Shown piece by piece: positions 16,679-25,496 of a stretch of DNA of 64,000 nt (the first letter of the stretch is position 1; each line of letters begins with the position of its first letter). This stretch comes from Kapaibacterium sp044224925 (GTDB lineage Bacteria; Bacteroidota; Ignavibacteria; Kapaibacteriales; Kapaibacteriaceae), in contig JBGAJM010000004.1 of NCBI GenBank assembly GCA_044224925.1, forward strand, positions 124,001 through 188,000. Direction: 5' to 3'. The notes beneath the pieces are model-generated. The model saw only the letters and a program-made list of their open reading frames with translations. It did not search any database and was not told the DNA's origin. The translations under genes and the position numbers were made by a program.

Positions 16679-17619
16679 TCTTGTACGTGCAGTGCTGAGC
16701 GGAAATAGACGAGCGTCCGTTGAAGTCCTTCGCGGCGCTGCACGTGCGGCTCCCAGCCGAGTTTCTCTCGGGCAATGGTGATGTCTGGCTGGCGGACCTT
16801 CGGGTCGTCCTGCGGAAGTTCCGTGTGCACGATCCGACTGGTGGATCCCGTGAGTGCGATGATCTCCTCGGCCAGTTCCTTCATCGTGATCTCATCCGGA
16901 TTGCCAATGTTCACCGGATCGGAAATGTCGGACAAGAGCAATCGATAGATCCCTTCCACCAGATCGTCAACGTAGCACACAGAACGTGTCTGTGTGCCAT
17001 CGCCGAAGACGGTCACGTCTTCGCCACGCAGGGCCTGACCCATGAAGGCGGGAATGGCACGTCCGTCCTGCACGCGCATGCGTGGACCGTAGGTGTTGAA
17101 GATGCGAATGATGCGTGTCTCCACACCGTGATACCGATGATAGGCCATGGTGATCGCTTCCGCGAATCGCTTGGCCTCGTCATACACACCGCGGATGCCG
17201 ACGGGATTCACGTTGCCCCAGTAGGATTCGGGCTGTGGGTGAATGAGCGGATCGCCATACACTTCGCTGGTCGACGCAAGCAGCAGGCGTGCGCCCTTTG
17301 CCTTTGCAAGTCCCAATGCGTTGTGCGTACCGAGCGATCCCACCTTGAGGGTCTGGATCGGATACTTGAGATAGTCGAAAGGCGATGCGGGTGATGCGAA
17401 GTGTAGCACGTAGTCGAGATCGCCGGCCACGTACATGTACATGGACACGTCGTGCTTGATCAACGTGAATCGGTCGTGACCGATCAAGTGAGCGATGTTC
17501 TCGGGAGAACCCGTGATGAAGTTGTCCATGCAGACGACGTGATAGCCTTCTGCGATGAACCGATCGCACAGATGCGATCCGAGGAAACCGGCACCGCCGG
17601 TAATGAGGATACGTGGCAT
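16675..17619 (-). CDS. UDP-glucuronate decarboxylase-like SDR (UDP-xylose synthase)
   Basis: The 314-residue product is an extended short-chain dehydrogenase. It has GGAGFLGSH near the start, MDNFITGSPENIAHL, LHFASPASPFDYLKYPIQTL, STSEVYGDPLIHPQPESYWG and the catalytic YDEAKRFAE. The SPASP-YP-TL and SEVYGDP-HPQ-E-YWG-VNP-G-R blocks are diagnostic of UDP-glucuronic acid decarboxylases, which make UDP-xylose from UDP-glucuronate. UDP-xylose would feed surface polysaccharide or glycoprotein synthesis. The ATG at 17619 starts the Rossmann strand; a TTG seven codons earlier is less likely. It lies downstream of secreted-protein genes in the same direction. Confidence 0.9.
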   Translation of the reverse strand: MPRILITGGAGFLGSHLCDRFIAEGYHVVCMDNFITGSPENIAHLIGHDRFTLIKHDVSMYMYVAGDLDYVLHFASPASPFDYLKYPIQTLKVGSLGTHNALGLAKAKGARLLLASTSEVYGDPLIHPQPESYWGNVNPVGIRGVYDEAKRFAEAITMAYHRYHGVETRIIRIFNTYGPRMRVQDGRAIPAFMGQALRGEDVTVFGDGTQTRSVCYVDDLVEGIYRLLLSDISDPVNIGNPDEITMKELAEEIIALTGSTSRIVHTELPQDDPKVRQPDITIAREKLGWEPHVQRREGLQRTLVYFRSALHVQE

Positions 17620-17627
17620 AGTGGCGC

Positions 17628-17635
17628 GCAAACTA
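17628..17635 (-). promoter_or_regulatory. -7-like box TAGTTTGC before the UDP-xylose synthase gene
   Basis: TAGTTTGC on the minus strand ends 8 bases before the ATG, and no Shine-Dalgarno lies between. It could give an internal, nearly leaderless start within the minus-strand run. Confidence 0.3.
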
Positions 17636-17654
17636 CGCAATCCTATGGTGGCAG

Positions 17655-20600
17655 TTATCGGACGATGCGCACCGGAACAGTGCTGCGACCCAGTCGGTGC
17701 TCAACTACGGCCGTGTACGATCCGGACGCGATAGCGGCGGCATCCCAGACGATCGTGTGCGAGCCGGCATCAAGCGGACCGCGATAGAGTTCTGCCACCA
17801 TGCCGCCTTGCACATCCATGATGCGGATACTGACCACGTCGGCATCACTGAGTTGGACAACGAAGGAACACGATGTTGCCACCGGAGATGGCGATGCGGA
17901 CGAGATCGAACAGTGCGCCATGGCGCGAGCGTCGACATCGGCAACATCCGTAGAGACGGCCGTGGTGAAGGTCCACGTTGGACTCCATGCGCCGGCGCCG
18001 ACCTGGTTCTTGCCCTGTACATGCCAGTAGTAGCGCTTGCCATACTTCAACGACGGAAGGATGACGAGCGATGTGTCGTTGCTGTTCTTCCGGAACGGTG
18101 TGGAGAAGTCCGCCATCGTGTCGAGTTCCACGGTGTAGTTGTCGGCCCATGGATCGCTGCGCCATGAACAGGTCGGTCGGATGGTCACACCCGTCGACAT
18201 GTCGGGCGGTGCGACCAACGGACGCGAGCGCGGAGCGCCATACGTTGTGAACGTACCCGTCGCGGACCATGCACCGAGCGCCGATCCGTTCACGCCACGC
18301 GCTCTCCAGTAGTAGACCGTGGTCGGTTGCAGATCGATCGGTCCCGTGGTGGTGTCGGTAAGTGCTGTGCGTGTGATGAGCGTGCCGGAGAAATCGGTCG
18401 TCGTGGAGATCTCTACGTCATAGACGGTAGGGAAGGCAACGCCGCTTGCATAACGCGCACGCGTCCACTTGAACGAAGCTTTCACGGGTACGGCAGAGTC
18501 GCGGTCCTTTGGCGCGATGAGCGTTACAGCGAGCGGCGCGGGTCTGCCGATCGTGAATGACCATGGTGCCGACCACTGTCCTTGCGATGATCCTTCGAGT
18601 GCGCGCACGCGCCAGTAGAGCAACGTTCCTTTGGGAAGCGTCGACAGCATGAGGCTCGTCGTGGTCAGCGCCGTACGATTCTCGATCGGCGTTGTGAACG
18701 TGGTCGAAGTGGACACTTGCACATCATATGTGGCCGTGCTGCTGTTGCGCGCCCACTGGATCGTGATGGCATCAGGAAGATCGATCGATCCCGTTGCTGG
18801 TGCCACGAGTCGCACGCGCGCATGCGACATCGGTTGGATCGTCGCACCATCGGTGCGTACAACGTAGGTTCGATTGAGGATGAGGTTCGTGAAGGCCTTG
18901 CGTTCTCCGCTTGGCCACACGACAACGCAACTGTCAACCGACGTTGCATCACCCACGCCAATGAAGAGATCGCGACTGTGCTCCGAGCAACGTCCGCCGA
19001 TCGGCGAGCCGGGGAGCTGACGCATGAAGACCTTCGAACCGTTGTAGACCAGCACGCGTGCACCAAAGGCATCACGCGTTGTCGTTGGAGCTGTTGATGA
19101 GAGACGAAGCGTGATGCCGGAGCCCGTTGCCGGTATATCGTTGCGGAAGAGTCGAACGTTCTCTGTTCCGGAAGCACACAGAAGATCTACATCACCATCG
19201 CGGTCATAGTCGAACCGAACGGCCGTCCATGCGCCATGGATGCGTGCGCCGAGTTCCCAGGTGCGATCGATGAGACGGTAGTTGTCGGACGGACCTTGAT
19301 TCATGTACAACCGTGCATTGCGCGTTGCGCCCGCACCGTAGGCTTCGTAGGCTATCTGTCCATGCCATAGATCGAGGTTGCCATCGAGATCGAGATCGGC
19401 CCACGCCATGCCGGCATTCATTTCGTAGAACTTCACGCCGGCTTGTGAGTGCTTCTCGGAAAAGGTCCACGAAGGAGGACCACTGTTCACGTAGAGCAAG
19501 GATGGATTCGAAACGGATGCGCGCCAATCGGGGTGACCGAGATTGCCAACGGCAAGGTCGATGTAGCCATCGTTGTTCCAATCGCCCCAATCGCTGCCCA
19601 TGCCATGTCCGAACGTCGATGGGTCGGCCGTTGGAAGTCCGATCACCGTCGTTGTGCGCGACACCTCGGTGAACGTTCCATTGCCGTTGTTGCGATACAA
19701 TCGATCCGGTGCAAGTCGATACGTGGCCACGAAGATGTCGGTCCACCCATCGTTGTTGTAATCGCACAACGATGCGGCCCAGCAATCAAAGTAGGGTGCG
19801 GGCTCGGCTGTTGCAATGGCCGACGATGCCGTGATGTCTTCGAACACACCATTGCCCGTATTACGAAAGAGTCGGTCCTGATAGTAGGTCTCCTGTCCGT
19901 TCGCTTCCCTGCGCCCGTTGGCGATGAAGAGGTCCATGTCGCCATCGTGGTCCATGTCGAACCAGAGCGGCGTGACCGTAGGTGCGTTGTTGACGATCTT
20001 CGACTGCGCCGTGATATCGGTGAACGATCCACCACCATGATTGCGCCACAACTTGTCGTTGCCCCATCCATTCACAGCAAGTGCATCCTGATCTCCGTCG
20101 TTGTCGACGTCGGCCCACACGCTGCCGCCACCGCTGATCGGCAACGTCACACGCTTGAACGTTGCATTGCCTTCGTTGTGGAAGAACTGTGTGCCAATGG
20201 CAAGGTCGTCGTATCCATCGCCATCCCAGTCCACTGCCGTTGCAAGATCAGAGCGGAACACAGCACCGGTCGCATCGACGATGCCCGCGTCGACGGTCAC
20301 ATCGGTGAGGAATGGTGGAGGAGGAGGTGCGGAGCCTTTCGTGGTTGCGGGGTATGCATACTCCACCACGACGCGCACCATGTAGTCGCCTGCGGCCACA
20401 TAGAAGATGCCGGGGATGTTGTAGAAGTTGGGGTTCGGTGTTGTCGGATCGAAGTAAAAACTGTTGGCACTTCTTCCGGCATCCTGTCCGAACAACGGCT
20501 TTCCGGTGTACGTGCGGTGTTGAATGACCACGCGATCGTAACCGCCAAGATGCAGGTCGGATGCCGACACGTCGATGTCCTTCCACCCTGCCGCCTTCAC

Positions 20601-20900
20601 ATCTACTACAATGGGACCGATGAGCGTGTTATAGGGCCAACTGTATTGCGTGGGCGGGATCGATCCCTCGGCCGCATCGCCGGTAACGAAGACCGTGTCG
20701 GTACCGGTGCCACCGGCATAGTAGATCTGAATGTTCTTGAGAACGCACGGGCCGCCCGGTGCAAGGATCACCGACTCTTCCCATGCTGTGCGTGCAGTGT
20801 TCACCTGCCTGTAAGCGCCATCGTCAGCGCGAACGGTGTCGACACGAGCTGCGAGTGGGAGGGTGGCAAGGAGGAAGAACAGGCAGAGGGTGGAACGCAT
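17655..20900 (-). CDS. Secreted FG-GAP/VCBS repeat protein with ASPIC/UnbV domain and T9SS-like tail
   Basis: The 1081-residue product has a signal peptide, an N-terminal beta domain of about 200 residues, and an FG-GAP/VCBS propeller. The propeller's calcium loops are plain to see (DWDGDGYDDLA, DVDNDGDQDAL, DMDHDGDMDLF, DWNNDGYIDLA, DLDLDGNLDLW, DYDRDGDVDLL). An ASPIC/UnbV domain follows (DAFGARVLVYNG, SVDSCVVVWPSGERKAF), then three fibronectin-III-like repeats and a C-terminal sorting domain (SIRIMDVQGGMVAEL to VPVRIVR). Proteins of this plan are surface adhesins or integrin-like propellers; ligand unknown. It lies in the minus-strand run downstream of the PD40-OmpA gene. The ATG at 20900 begins the signal peptide. 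Confidence 0.88.
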   Translation of the reverse strand: MRSTLCLFFLLATLPLAARVDTVRADDGAYRQVNTARTAWEESVILAPGGPCVLKNIQIYYAGGTGTDTVFVTGDAAEGSIPPTQYSWPYNTLIGPIVVDVKAAGWKDIDVSASDLHLGGYDRVVIQHRTYTGKPLFGQDAGRSANSFYFDPTTPNPNFYNIPGIFYVAAGDYMVRVVVEYAYPATTKGSAPPPPPFLTDVTVDAGIVDATGAVFRSDLATAVDWDGDGYDDLAIGTQFFHNEGNATFKRVTLPISGGGSVWADVDNDGDQDALAVNGWGNDKLWRNHGGGSFTDITAQSKIVNNAPTVTPLWFDMDHDGDMDLFIANGRREANGQETYYQDRLFRNTGNGVFEDITASSAIATAEPAPYFDCWAASLCDYNNDGWTDIFVATYRLAPDRLYRNNGNGTFTEVSRTTTVIGLPTADPSTFGHGMGSDWGDWNNDGYIDLAVGNLGHPDWRASVSNPSLLYVNSGPPSWTFSEKHSQAGVKFYEMNAGMAWADLDLDGNLDLWHGQIAYEAYGAGATRNARLYMNQGPSDNYRLIDRTWELGARIHGAWTAVRFDYDRDGDVDLLCASGTENVRLFRNDIPATGSGITLRLSSTAPTTTRDAFGARVLVYNGSKVFMRQLPGSPIGGRCSEHSRDLFIGVGDATSVDSCVVVWPSGERKAFTNLILNRTYVVRTDGATIQPMSHARVRLVAPATGSIDLPDAITIQWARNSSTATYDVQVSTSTTFTTPIENRTALTTTSLMLSTLPKGTLLYWRVRALEGSSQGQWSAPWSFTIGRPAPLAVTLIAPKDRDSAVPVKASFKWTRARYASGVAFPTVYDVEISTTTDFSGTLITRTALTDTTTGPIDLQPTTVYYWRARGVNGSALGAWSATGTFTTYGAPRSRPLVAPPDMSTGVTIRPTCSWRSDPWADNYTVELDTMADFSTPFRKNSNDTSLVILPSLKYGKRYYWHVQGKNQVGAGAWSPTWTFTTAVSTDVADVDARAMAHCSISSASPSPVATSCSFVVQLSDADVVSIRIMDVQGGMVAELYRGPLDAGSHTIVWDAAAIASGSYTAVVEHRLGRSTVPVRIVR

Positions 20901-20952
20901 GACCGTACTCGCACAGTGTGTGTTGGTAACAGTCACGAACATACTCAGGAAA

Positions 20953-23049
20953 TCACACTTGCAGGATGGTGAATTCCACGCGGCGGTTGAGCTGTCGGCC
21001 GGCGTCTGTTTTGTTCTTTGCAACGGGCTTGGTCTTGCCGAAACCCTTGGCCGTAAGGCGTGAAGCGGCGATGCCCTTGTCGATCAGATACTGCACCACC
21101 GACTGCGCACGTTTCTCGGAAAGCACGAGGTTGTCGCGCTCGGTTCCAACGTCGTCGGTATGACCGCTCAACTGGATGCGCATGGTTGGTGTTTTCAAGA
21201 GCAAGGCAACAAGTCGGTTCAGGTCTGCCGCAGATTCAGGACGGATGTCCCACTTGCCGACGTCGAAGAAGAGATTGTTGATGCGGATCGTTCTCCCTAC
21301 ATCCAATGGCTCGAGATAGAGATCGCGATCGATCTCCTTGTACTCTGTAAGGTCCGTCGTGCTCAGATTGTCGCTCACCGGATAGTAGCCTGTGGCCTCT
21401 GCACGGAAGCCGAACTCGCTGCCGCTTGGCAGCACGATCTTGTATTCACCGGTGCGAGGGTTGGAGCGGGCGATGCCGGCTTCCTTCCCGTCGGCCAGAG
21501 TTTCGTAGCGGATGTTCGCAGCCAGGGTCTTCTTGGTGCGGGCATCGTAGACGGTGCCGCGAACGAGCACTACCGGACTTGGCCGTGCTCCTTCCGGAAG
21601 CTGGATGCGATAGATGTCGAGATCGCCTTCCAGACCACCGGCGCAGAAGTAGGCCCACTTCCCATCGGCGGTGACCACATAGTAGGCATCCCAATTCTTC
21701 GTGTTGATGTCTGGACCAAGGTTCTCGGGCTCGGACCATTTCAGCCACGTATCATCGAGGCGCCGTGTCACGAAAATGTCTGCAGATCCGAAGCCGCGTT
21801 TGCCGGCCGTCGAGTAGTACATCGTGCGTCCATCGGCGGCGATGAACGGACCGATCTCGCTGAAGATGGTGTTGACCACGGGACCCATGTTCTTGGGTTC
21901 CGACCATGATCCGTCGTCGCGAAGGAACGACACGTAGAGATCTTTATCACCGAACGAATCATCTCGTTGAACGGCCATGACCATGGTCTTGCCGTCCGGC
22001 GACATGCTTGCTTCTTGAAAGATGTTTCTGTTGTAGAAGTTCCGAATTTTCATCGTTTGCGGAACGATCCAGCTCGAGTCTGTGCGAACGGTCATCGAAA
22101 AGCCACTGCCCGATGGAGCGCCGTTCGGATAGTAGGTGTTCATGATCACGAGCGAGTTGTTGTCGGGCGAGACAGAGATCACGGCATTCGAGCCTTGGTT
22201 GTTCACCGGGCGACCGAAGTTCATGAGTGGACCCCACTTCCCGTCGGGCTGCAGTGTCGACGTCCAGATGTCGTCACCTCGGCCTCCGCCAACATTTCCG
22301 GGGTGATCCTGACGGACAACGTAAAGTGTCTTTCCGTCGGGCGATACAAGCGGGGCCTTTTCGGCGGCTTGCGAATTGATGTTCGGACCAAGCCGCTCGG
22401 GCTTCACGCCTGGGATCAGTCCTTTGACGATACGCATTGGTGGCAGGTCTTGGCGCAGTTCCAGATAGTCCACGGCGAATCGGATCCGTCGACTTGCATA
22501 CAGGCCGAGGAAGAAGCCCGTGATCTGCAATGGTTCACGAGCAACGACAACGGCGCCATTCACCGAGAGGGTGAGCGTACGACCATGTTTGGCAACGGTG
22601 AGCGTATAACCTTCGTTCCATCCCTTGATCATCGGCGCCGACATCCAGTCGGTGATCGGGATCGGCTGTCCGTTCACGAACGAACTGAGTCGCACGGTCC
22701 CATTCGGGCGCATGGCGAAGTAGTAGCAGTTGTTCGCATTCGAGCCGCCGAAGATGATGCCGCAAGCGCCTTCGGGCTGTCCGCTCAGCATGGTGATCTT
22801 GGCTTCGATCTCGTAGTCCTTCAGCGGATCGAAGAACGTCTCGGTCCACGTGAACCAATCGTTATCACCGGCGAACTTATCGACGATGAACGAGCCGCTC
22901 TCGACGTTGGTCTGCACCATATCGGAACGGCGCGCCGGGAACGTTTGTGTGCTCCCGTCGAAATCGTCGCGGTACACAGAAGGTAACTGCGCAGAGGCAG
23001 CGAGGGTGCAGAACAAGAACAACGCAACAACAGAACTCCAGCGGAGCAT
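20953..23049 (-). CDS. PD40-repeat and OmpA-domain outer-membrane protein (PorE-like)
   Basis: The 698-residue product has a signal peptide (ending LAASAQ), a concanavalin-like jelly-roll domain (about 22-205), and a TolB-like PD40 propeller (about 215-480; repeats VSPDGKTLYVV, MSPDGKTMVMA, IAADGRTMYYS, VTADGKWAYFC). Next comes a carboxypeptidase-regulatory-like domain (about 500-585, GTVYDARTKKTLAANI) and an OmpA_C domain (about 590-698: DVGKWDIRPES, LSGHTDDVGTERDN, LSEKRAQSVV). PD40, CRD and OmpA in that order match PorE, a T9SS component of Porphyromonas, except that PorE has TPRs at the N-terminus. The OmpA part binds peptidoglycan. The stop of the small membrane-protein gene is 3 bases upstream. 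Confidence 0.87.
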   Translation of the reverse strand: MLRWSSVVALFLFCTLAASAQLPSVYRDDFDGSTQTFPARRSDMVQTNVESGSFIVDKFAGDNDWFTWTETFFDPLKDYEIEAKITMLSGQPEGACGIIFGGSNANNCYYFAMRPNGTVRLSSFVNGQPIPITDWMSAPMIKGWNEGYTLTVAKHGRTLTLSVNGAVVVAREPLQITGFFLGLYASRRIRFAVDYLELRQDLPPMRIVKGLIPGVKPERLGPNINSQAAEKAPLVSPDGKTLYVVRQDHPGNVGGGRGDDIWTSTLQPDGKWGPLMNFGRPVNNQGSNAVISVSPDNNSLVIMNTYYPNGAPSGSGFSMTVRTDSSWIVPQTMKIRNFYNRNIFQEASMSPDGKTMVMAVQRDDSFGDKDLYVSFLRDDGSWSEPKNMGPVVNTIFSEIGPFIAADGRTMYYSTAGKRGFGSADIFVTRRLDDTWLKWSEPENLGPDINTKNWDAYYVVTADGKWAYFCAGGLEGDLDIYRIQLPEGARPSPVVLVRGTVYDARTKKTLAANIRYETLADGKEAGIARSNPRTGEYKIVLPSGSEFGFRAEATGYYPVSDNLSTTDLTEYKEIDRDLYLEPLDVGRTIRINNLFFDVGKWDIRPESAADLNRLVALLLKTPTMRIQLSGHTDDVGTERDNLVLSEKRAQSVVQYLIDKGIAASRLTAKGFGKTKPVAKNKTDAGRQLNRRVEFTILQV

Positions 23050-23052
23050 AGG

Positions 23053-23511
23053 TCACCTTAACAAGTACTGAACGCCCTTCAACCACTGCAGGCAGATCAG
23101 AACGGTCGACACAGAAAGTCCGATGATGTTCACCATCGGGACCACCCAGGCAAAACGTGTTCGTGTGGAAGGAGTGAACACCGAGAACAGATGCAGACGG
23201 TCTTCTACGTCGGTGCGTGTGATGTGGTCCGGAGGGACCGATCGTGCCGATGCCAGGTCGATGATCACGTGCATCCGTTGTTGTTCGCGGAAGTAGTCGA
23301 GACCCCACACGAACAGCAGGATGAAATAGATGAGCGTCTGTCCGGAACGGAACGTCTGCGCCACACTATGGGCGTCTGCGGCTGTGCTGCCCAGTGCGAT
23401 GCCATAGATCAGGAACCAGTACATTCCGGCAAATGCGAAGCTCATCGTAACGATCCGTTTGAAGATCGCGCGTTGCGAGGAGTAGAGCTCTGTGATCGTT
23501 GTATGAAGCAT
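23053..23511 (-). CDS. Small membrane protein of unknown function
   Basis: The 152-residue protein is not recognised. It has three or four hydrophobic segments: about 20-42 (VTMSFAFAGMYWFLIYGIAL), 57-72 (QTLIYFILLFVWGL) and 118-142 (AWVVPMVNIIGLSVSTVLIC). Between the second and third lies a polar loop of about 45 residues with a DYFREQQRMHVIIDLA segment. It is first in the minus-strand run and only 3 bases from the PD40-OmpA gene, so the two are probably made together. It could be a partner of that outer-membrane protein in the inner membrane. Confidence 0.75.
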   Translation of the reverse strand: MLHTTITELYSSQRAIFKRIVTMSFAFAGMYWFLIYGIALGSTAADAHSVAQTFRSGQTLIYFILLFVWGLDYFREQQRMHVIIDLASARSVPPDHITRTDVEDRLHLFSVFTPSTRTRFAWVVPMVNIIGLSVSTVLICLQWLKGVQYLLR

Positions 23512-23533
23512 GGTGGTGGGGTCGCAAACGACA

Positions 23534-23566
23534 AACGCGCAGGCCTCTGTGCGAGGCCTGCGCGTT
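23534..23566 (-). terminator. Intrinsic-type terminator hairpin after rpsP
   Basis: A perfect 13-base-pair stem, AACGCGCAGGCCT (23534-23546) with AGGCCTGCGCGTT (23554-23566), encloses a 7-base loop. It lies 22 bases beyond the rpsP stop on the minus strand and is followed there by TGTCGTTTGC, a weak T-rich tail. It separates rpsP from the next minus-strand gene run. Confidence 0.85.
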
Positions 23567-23588
23567 GTTCATGATCGAATGAAAGCCA

Positions 23589-24062
23589 TTATTCTGCGGC
23601 TTCTGGAGCCGGAGCCTCTTCGATGGGCGCTGGTGCAGCTTCCACCGGAGCGGGTTCTGCAGCCTTCGCGGCCGCTGCGGCTGCAGCAGCTTCCTTCGCC
23701 TTCACGCGCTCAACACGACGTGTCTTCAAGCGTGCATGGCGAGCCGATGCCTTTTCGCGGTGTTGGAGCACTGCTGCCTCGATCTCCGCTTCAGAGTTGC
23801 CCTTGAAGCCAAGATGACGGCGAAGCAATACACCTTCGCGGCTAAAGATCTGGCGAACGATCTCTGTTGGTTGTGCGCCGGTGCCCAACCAATACAGCGA
23901 ACGCTCTACGTTCAAAACAACGGTCTTTGGTGCTGTCATCGGATCGATGTAGCCCAGACGTTCGATGGGTGCGCCGTCACGACGTGCGCGTCCGTCGATC
24001 ACTACGATGTCGTAGAAGGGGTGCTTCTTACGACCGCGGCGACGCAAGCGGAGTTTGACCAT
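23589..24062 (-). CDS. rpsP: 30S ribosomal protein S16 with alanine-rich C-terminal tail
   Basis: Residues 1-90 are a clear S16: VKLRLRRRGRKKHPFYDIVV, RRDGAPIERLGYIDP, ALYWLGTGAQPTEIVR-type region. S16 binds 16S rRNA in the 30S body. After this the 157-residue protein runs on with a basic helix (ARLKTRRVERVKAKEA) and a low-complexity Ala/Pro/Glu tail of about 50 residues; S16 is normally about 80-90 residues, though such tails are known in Bacteroidetes. The ATG overlaps the ffh stop as TAATG. The rimM, trmD and rplS genes that normally follow rpsP are absent; a strong hairpin follows instead. Confidence 0.96.
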   Translation of the reverse strand: MVKLRLRRRGRKKHPFYDIVVIDGRARRDGAPIERLGYIDPMTAPKTVVLNVERSLYWLGTGAQPTEIVRQIFSREGVLLRRHLGFKGNSEAEIEAAVLQHREKASARHARLKTRRVERVKAKEAAAAAAAAKAAEPAPVEAAPAPIEEAPAPEAAE

Positions 24063-25408
24063 TACGGTCTCCTAGGGGAAGTTGGAAATTGAGGGGTCTG
24101 ACCACCGAACATGGAGGCCATTTTCCCCTTTGTCATATTCTTCATCATTTTCTGCATGTCTTCGAACTGCTTGATCAGACGGTTCACATCCTGCACGGTG
24201 GTCCCGCTACCGGCAGCGATGCGCTTGCGGCGGGATCCGTTCAGAAGCTTTGGCTGACCGCGTTCTTCCTTCGTCATCGAGAGCACCATGGCCTCGACGC
24301 GTGCAAAGGCCTTTTCGTCGATCTGCACACCGCGCAACGCCTTGTCCATCCCTGGCAACATTCCCAAGAGGTCGCGCAGCGATCCCATCTTCTTGATCAT
24401 GCGCAGTTGCTCGAGGAAGTCCTCGAATGTGAACTGGTTCTTGCGAAGTTTCTCTTCGAGCTTCTCGGCATCCTTCTCGTCGATCTGCTGCTGCGCCTTC
24501 TCAACGAGCGTGAGAATATCTCCCATGCCCAAAATGCGCGAAGCGATCCGCTCAGGGAAGAAGGGTTCGAGGGCGTCGACCTTTTCGCCGATACCCACAT
24601 ACTTGATCGGCTTGCCGGTCACGGCACGGATCGAGAGCGCTGCTCCACCACGCGTGTCGCCGTCGAGCTTTGTGAGCACAACGCCGGTGATCGAAAGACG
24701 ATCGTCGAACGCCTTTGCCGTGTTCACGGCGTCCTGACCCGTCATGGCGTCGCAGACGAACAGGATCTCGTGCGGCTTGAGCGAATCTTTGAGATCGGCG
24801 ACCTCTTGCATCATCTCTTCGTCGATCGTAAGACGACCGGCCGTGTCGACGATCACGATGTCGCGACCGAATTTCTTGGCGTATTGCAGCGCTTCGTTAG
24901 CGATCTCCAATGGCTTCGCACCATCTTTCGAGAAGACGGGGAGCGACATGGATTGACCAAGCGTGCGCAACTGATCGATAGCGGCCGGACGGTAGATGTC
25001 GCAGGCCACGAGGAGCGGTTGACGTCCCTTCTTCTTGAGCGAGAATGCGAGCTTGGCGCAGAACGTGGTCTTTCCGGAACCCTGCAACCCTGCCACCATC
25101 ACGATGGTCGGCGCTTGCGGTGCTTGCGCGATGTCCGCCTTCGATGTTCCCATCAATGCCACAAGCTCATCATGGATGAGCTTGATCATCAACTGACCGG
25201 GAAGAAGGTTGCCCTTGACCTCGATGCCGAGCGACTTTTCCTTGACATCGTCGATGAACTTCTTCACCACATTGAAGTTCACGTCGGCATCCAAAAGGGC
25301 GCGACGAACTTCCGTCAGTGCTTCGGTGACGTTCTCTTCGGTGATCTTGGCCTGCCCTCGGATGCGTTTGAGCGCTTCTTCGAGCTTATCGCTTAGACTT
25401 TCAAACAT
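24062..25408 (-). CDS. ffh: Signal recognition particle protein Ffh (SRP54)
   Basis: The 448-residue product has the SRP54 N domain (1-85), the GTPase G domain with GLQGSGKTTF (G1), DTAGRLTIDEEM (G3) and TKLDGDTRGGAAL (G4), and the methionine-rich M domain (about 300-435; ending in MQKMMKNMTKGKMASM). It binds signal sequences of nascent inner-membrane proteins with 4.5S RNA and docks on FtsY. It shares a transcript with rpsP. The start ATG follows a TATATTTG promoter box by 26 bases. Confidence 0.97.
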   Translation of the reverse strand: MFESLSDKLEEALKRIRGQAKITEENVTEALTEVRRALLDADVNFNVVKKFIDDVKEKSLGIEVKGNLLPGQLMIKLIHDELVALMGTSKADIAQAPQAPTIVMVAGLQGSGKTTFCAKLAFSLKKKGRQPLLVACDIYRPAAIDQLRTLGQSMSLPVFSKDGAKPLEIANEALQYAKKFGRDIVIVDTAGRLTIDEEMMQEVADLKDSLKPHEILFVCDAMTGQDAVNTAKAFDDRLSITGVVLTKLDGDTRGGAALSIRAVTGKPIKYVGIGEKVDALEPFFPERIASRILGMGDILTLVEKAQQQIDEKDAEKLEEKLRKNQFTFEDFLEQLRMIKKMGSLRDLLGMLPGMDKALRGVQIDEKAFARVEAMVLSMTKEERGQPKLLNGSRRKRIAAGSGTTVQDVNRLIKQFEDMQKMMKNMTKGKMASMFGGQTPQFPTSPRRP

Positions 25409-25434
25409 AGCTTCTTGGATTGGGTAGAGAACCG

Positions 25435-25442
25435 CAAATATA
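25435..25442 (-). promoter_or_regulatory. TAnnTTTG promoter box for ffh-rpsP
   Basis: TATATTTG on the minus strand is an exact match to the Bacteroidetes -7 consensus and is placed between the upstream terminator and the ffh ATG. Confidence 0.6.
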
Positions 25443-25445
25443 CGA

Positions 25446-25478
25446 AAAAGGCCGGTCCCCGTATGGGGCCGGCCTTTT
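25446..25478 (-). terminator. Rho-independent terminator of the DUF4397 gene
   Basis: On the minus strand AAAAGGCCGGCCCC, a 4-base loop (ATAC), GGGGACCGGCC and TTTTT form a GC-rich stem of 14 pairs with one bulged base, directly followed by a T-run. It lies 18 bases beyond the stop of the T9SS-tagged DUF4397 protein. This is the clearest intrinsic terminator in the window. Confidence 0.93.
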
Positions 25479-25496
25479 CAAAAGGGTCTGGGGAGC

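Noticed and set aside
19449..20972. Long open frame on the plus strand opposite the FG-GAP protein gene (about 507 codons)
   Set aside because: It has no recognisable domain, a low-complexity Arg/Cys/His/Val-rich composition, and lies opposite a clearly coding gene; it is a shadow of codon bias in GC-rich DNA.
24089..25396. Open frame of about 435 codons opposite ffh
   Set aside because: ffh is certain and the antisense product shows no family features.
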